Of a DNA stretch of 51,296 nucleotides, positions 49,766-51,296 are shown in pieces. Made by a program: the position numbers and the translations under genes. The stretch covers positions 1 through 51,296 of the forward strand of contig PKEA01000061.1 in NCBI GenBank assembly GCA_002862805.1. The letters are read 5' to 3'. The notes beneath the pieces are model-generated. The model was given only the letters and a program-made list of their open reading frames with translations. It was not told the DNA's origin and made no database searches. The DNA comes from Flavobacteriaceae bacterium (GTDB lineage Bacteria; Bacteroidota; Bacteroidia; Flavobacteriales; Flavobacteriaceae). Within the stretch, counting starts at the first letter, position 1, and every line of letters starts with the position of its first letter.

Positions 49766-51019
49766 ATGATTACAAAATTAGCATGGCGAAATATTTGGTT
49801 TAAACCATTGAATACTATTTTAAGTATAATATTACTAACTTCAAGTGTAGCAATTATTACTGTTTTGGTTTTATTGGAAAAACAATTTGAAGAAAAATTT
49901 ACCAATAATATTGATGGGGTTGATTTAGTTCTCGGAGCACAAGGAAGTCCGTTGCAATTAATTCTTTCTTCAGTTTACCAAGTAGATGTGCCTACAGGAA
50001 ACATAAGTTACGATTCTGCAAAAGTTTGGATGCAACATCCATTTGTAAAAAAGGCAATTCCACTTGCTTTTGGAGACAATTATCGAGGTTATAAAATATT
50101 AGGAACAACTTCAGATTATTTAGAGAAATATGATGCGAAAATTACTCAAGGAAAAATATTCGAAAATAATTTTGAAGTAGTTGTTGGTTCTGAAATTGCT
50201 CAAAAATTAAATTTAAAGTTGGGAGATGAATTTTTTGGTTCGCATGGTGATGCTGCTGAAGGAGAAGTTCATGATCAATATGCGTATAAAATTGTTGGAA
50301 TAGCAGAACAAACGGGTAAAGTTGTTGATAATTTAATCTTATGTACTATTCCAAGTGTTTGGCAAATGCACGGTGGACATGAAGAAGTAAATCCAGCGCA
50401 TGGAGAAGAAGGTCATGTTCATGAAGAAGGAGAAGAGCATCATTCAGAAGAATTTACTTTAGATAAAAAAGGAATGGATATAACTGCTGTTTTGTTGCAG
50501 ATTAGAAATCCTATGGCAAAATTAACTTGGCAACGTCTTATTCCTCAAAACACAAAAATGCAAGCTGCTTCACCGGCATTAGAAGTAAACCGATTGGTTA
50601 GTTTGTTTGGTGTTGGAATAAACGGACTTCGTTATTTAGCTTACGGAATTATGTTAATTTCTGGAATATCAATCTTTATTGCATTATTCAATACTTTAAA
50701 AGAAAGAAAAGATGAATTTGCGCTTTTACGTGTAAACGGGGCAAAAAGATTACAACTTTTAAAACTAATAATGATTGAAAGTTTGTTGCTTTGTACTGTT
50801 GGATTTATCTTTGGTACGATTTTGGGAAGAGTAGCATTGATATTTATTTCAAACTCATCTGAAGAAGATTTTAAACTGAGTTTTAATCCTTACGAATTCA
50901 TTTGGGAGAAAGAAGGAATATTATTTTTACTAACAATATCTGTAGGTATAATTGCGGCGTTAATTCCTGCAATAAAAGCTTATAATTTAAACATATCAAA
51001 AACATTAGCAAATGCGTAA
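49766..51019 (+). CDS. FtsX-like ABC transporter permease with His-rich loop
   Basis: A 417-aa permease. It has one N-terminal transmembrane helix (about 15-37), a long MacB-type periplasmic domain, and three C-terminal helices (about 290-312, 335-360, 385-408) forming the FtsX domain. The LKERKDEFALLRVNGAKRLQ stretch is the coupling motif. Residues about 201-226 of the periplasmic part hold seven histidines and many Glu, starting MHGGHEEVNPAHGEEG. The early VDLVLGAQGSPLQLILSSVY segment is conserved in this subgroup. The loop could bind metal, probably zinc. It overlaps the next gene by 8 nt. Confidence 0.9.
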   Translation: MITKLAWRNIWFKPLNTILSIILLTSSVAIITVLVLLEKQFEEKFTNNIDGVDLVLGAQGSPLQLILSSVYQVDVPTGNISYDSAKVWMQHPFVKKAIPLAFGDNYRGYKILGTTSDYLEKYDAKITQGKIFENNFEVVVGSEIAQKLNLKLGDEFFGSHGDAAEGEVHDQYAYKIVGIAEQTGKVVDNLILCTIPSVWQMHGGHEEVNPAHGEEGHVHEEGEEHHSEEFTLDKKGMDITAVLLQIRNPMAKLTWQRLIPQNTKMQAASPALEVNRLVSLFGVGINGLRYLAYGIMLISGISIFIALFNTLKERKDEFALLRVNGAKRLQLLKLIMIESLLLCTVGFIFGTILGRVALIFISNSSEEDFKLSFNPYEFIWEKEGILFLLTISVGIIAALIPAIKAYNLNISKTLANA

Positions 51020-51296
51020 TACATTAAAATTTTCACTTGCCTTATTAATTGCAATTACATTATTTAGTTTTAATACGAAAGAAGAAAAACAAAATTTTCA
51101 AAAAGCAACAACTTCTGTTTATGCAGATACATTAACTTGGACATTATTAGGGAAAATAGATTATCTAAAAAAACCAGATAAGTTATATGGTGAAGTTATG
51201 TTTCCTGTAATAAACCCAAAACTAAAGTCTATGCAAGGGAAACCAATTGTAATTAGTGGTTTTATAATTCCTATCGATAATAAGAATTATGCTATT
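51012..51296 (+). CDS. DUF3299-like exported protein (partial, runs off the window)
   Basis: The first 95 codons of a gene starting at ATG 51012, overlapping the permease by 8 nt. Residues 1-20 (MRNTLKFSLALLIAITLFSF) form a hydrophobic signal. The visible mature part includes TWTLLGKIDYLKKPDKLYGE and MQGKPIVISGFIIPIDNKNY, which resemble the 'GK.v.I.GF..P' core of DUF3299 proteins. The remaining domain lies outside the window. Its link with the ATPase and permease fits the known operon type. Confidence 0.65.
   Translation, partial: MRNTLKFSLALLIAITLFSFNTKEEKQNFQKATTSVYADTLTWTLLGKIDYLKKPDKLYGEVMFPVINPKLKSMQGKPIVISGFIIPIDNKNYAI

Overview
The window reads as chromosomal DNA of a Flavobacterium-like member of the Bacteroidetes. 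The DNA is AT-rich. The gliding/type IX secretion genes gldJ, porU and porV lie together, promoters carry a TAnnTTTG -7 box with TTG about 19 bp upstream, Shine-Dalgarno sequences are essentially absent, and TTG start codons occur. I see no CRISPR array, prophage, plasmid gene or transposase. Most of the content is conserved housekeeping genes.

Layout. 1-421: the 3' end of a 23S rRNA gene, a 5S gene and terminators. 447-2866 (minus): SpoU-type RNA methyltransferase, an unrecognised secreted protein, a dispersed repeat, acyl-CoA dehydrogenase. 2958-10077 (plus): anmK, an amino-acid dehydrogenase, nhaD, an exbB/exbD/TonB-like set and folC. A tRNA-Val(UAC) follows. 10271-13312 (minus): murF and gldJ, with porU and porV diverging from gldJ to 18631. 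18697-26729 (plus): cytidine deaminase, pyruvate dehydrogenase E1-alpha and E2, M28 peptidase, SDR, SprT-like protein, mannose-1-phosphate guanylyltransferase, DUF389 protein. 26726-29255 (minus): MlaF/MlaE and a glycosyltransferase. 29344-31697 (plus): glycosyltransferase and flippase. 31672-36207 (minus): KAS III, truncated haemoglobin, gcvP. 36355-37170 (plus): polytopic membrane protein. 37224-41635 (minus): M3 peptidase, purE, purK and a HEAT-like protein. 41735-44081 (plus): a fused HPRT-adenylate kinase and obg. 44142-44930 (minus): a four-helix membrane protein with a Cys/His tail. 45129-47237 (plus): TPR protein and mpl. 47243-47601: a compact GIY-YIG element. 47612-48283 (minus): DUF1287 lipoprotein. 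48382-51296 (plus): radC and an ABC transporter operon that runs off the end.

Functional groups: peptidoglycan synthesis and recycling (anmK, murF, mpl); type IX secretion and gliding (gldJ, porU, porV); purine synthesis and salvage (purE, purK, HPRT-Adk); surface polysaccharide (guanylyltransferase, two GT2, flippase); energised outer-membrane transport (ExbB/ExbD/TonB-like) and lipid transport (MlaEF).

The best candidates for something new are: (1) a 359-bp unit at 47243-47601 in which a 101-codon GIY-YIG nuclease gene is bracketed by nearly identical 25-bp inverted repeats and sits between two convergent genes; (2) a predicted ~110-nt plus-strand RNA at 39293-39402 with its own consensus promoter, a short ORF and an oriented terminator; (3) an ABC ATPase / His-rich permease / DUF3299-like operon at the right edge that resembles zinc-linked operons; (4) the HPRT-Adk fusion; (5) a two-copy dispersed repeat and five tandem heptamers in the obg leader. 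Several start codons were set by promoter or terminator positions, and a few mRNAs look nearly leaderless.
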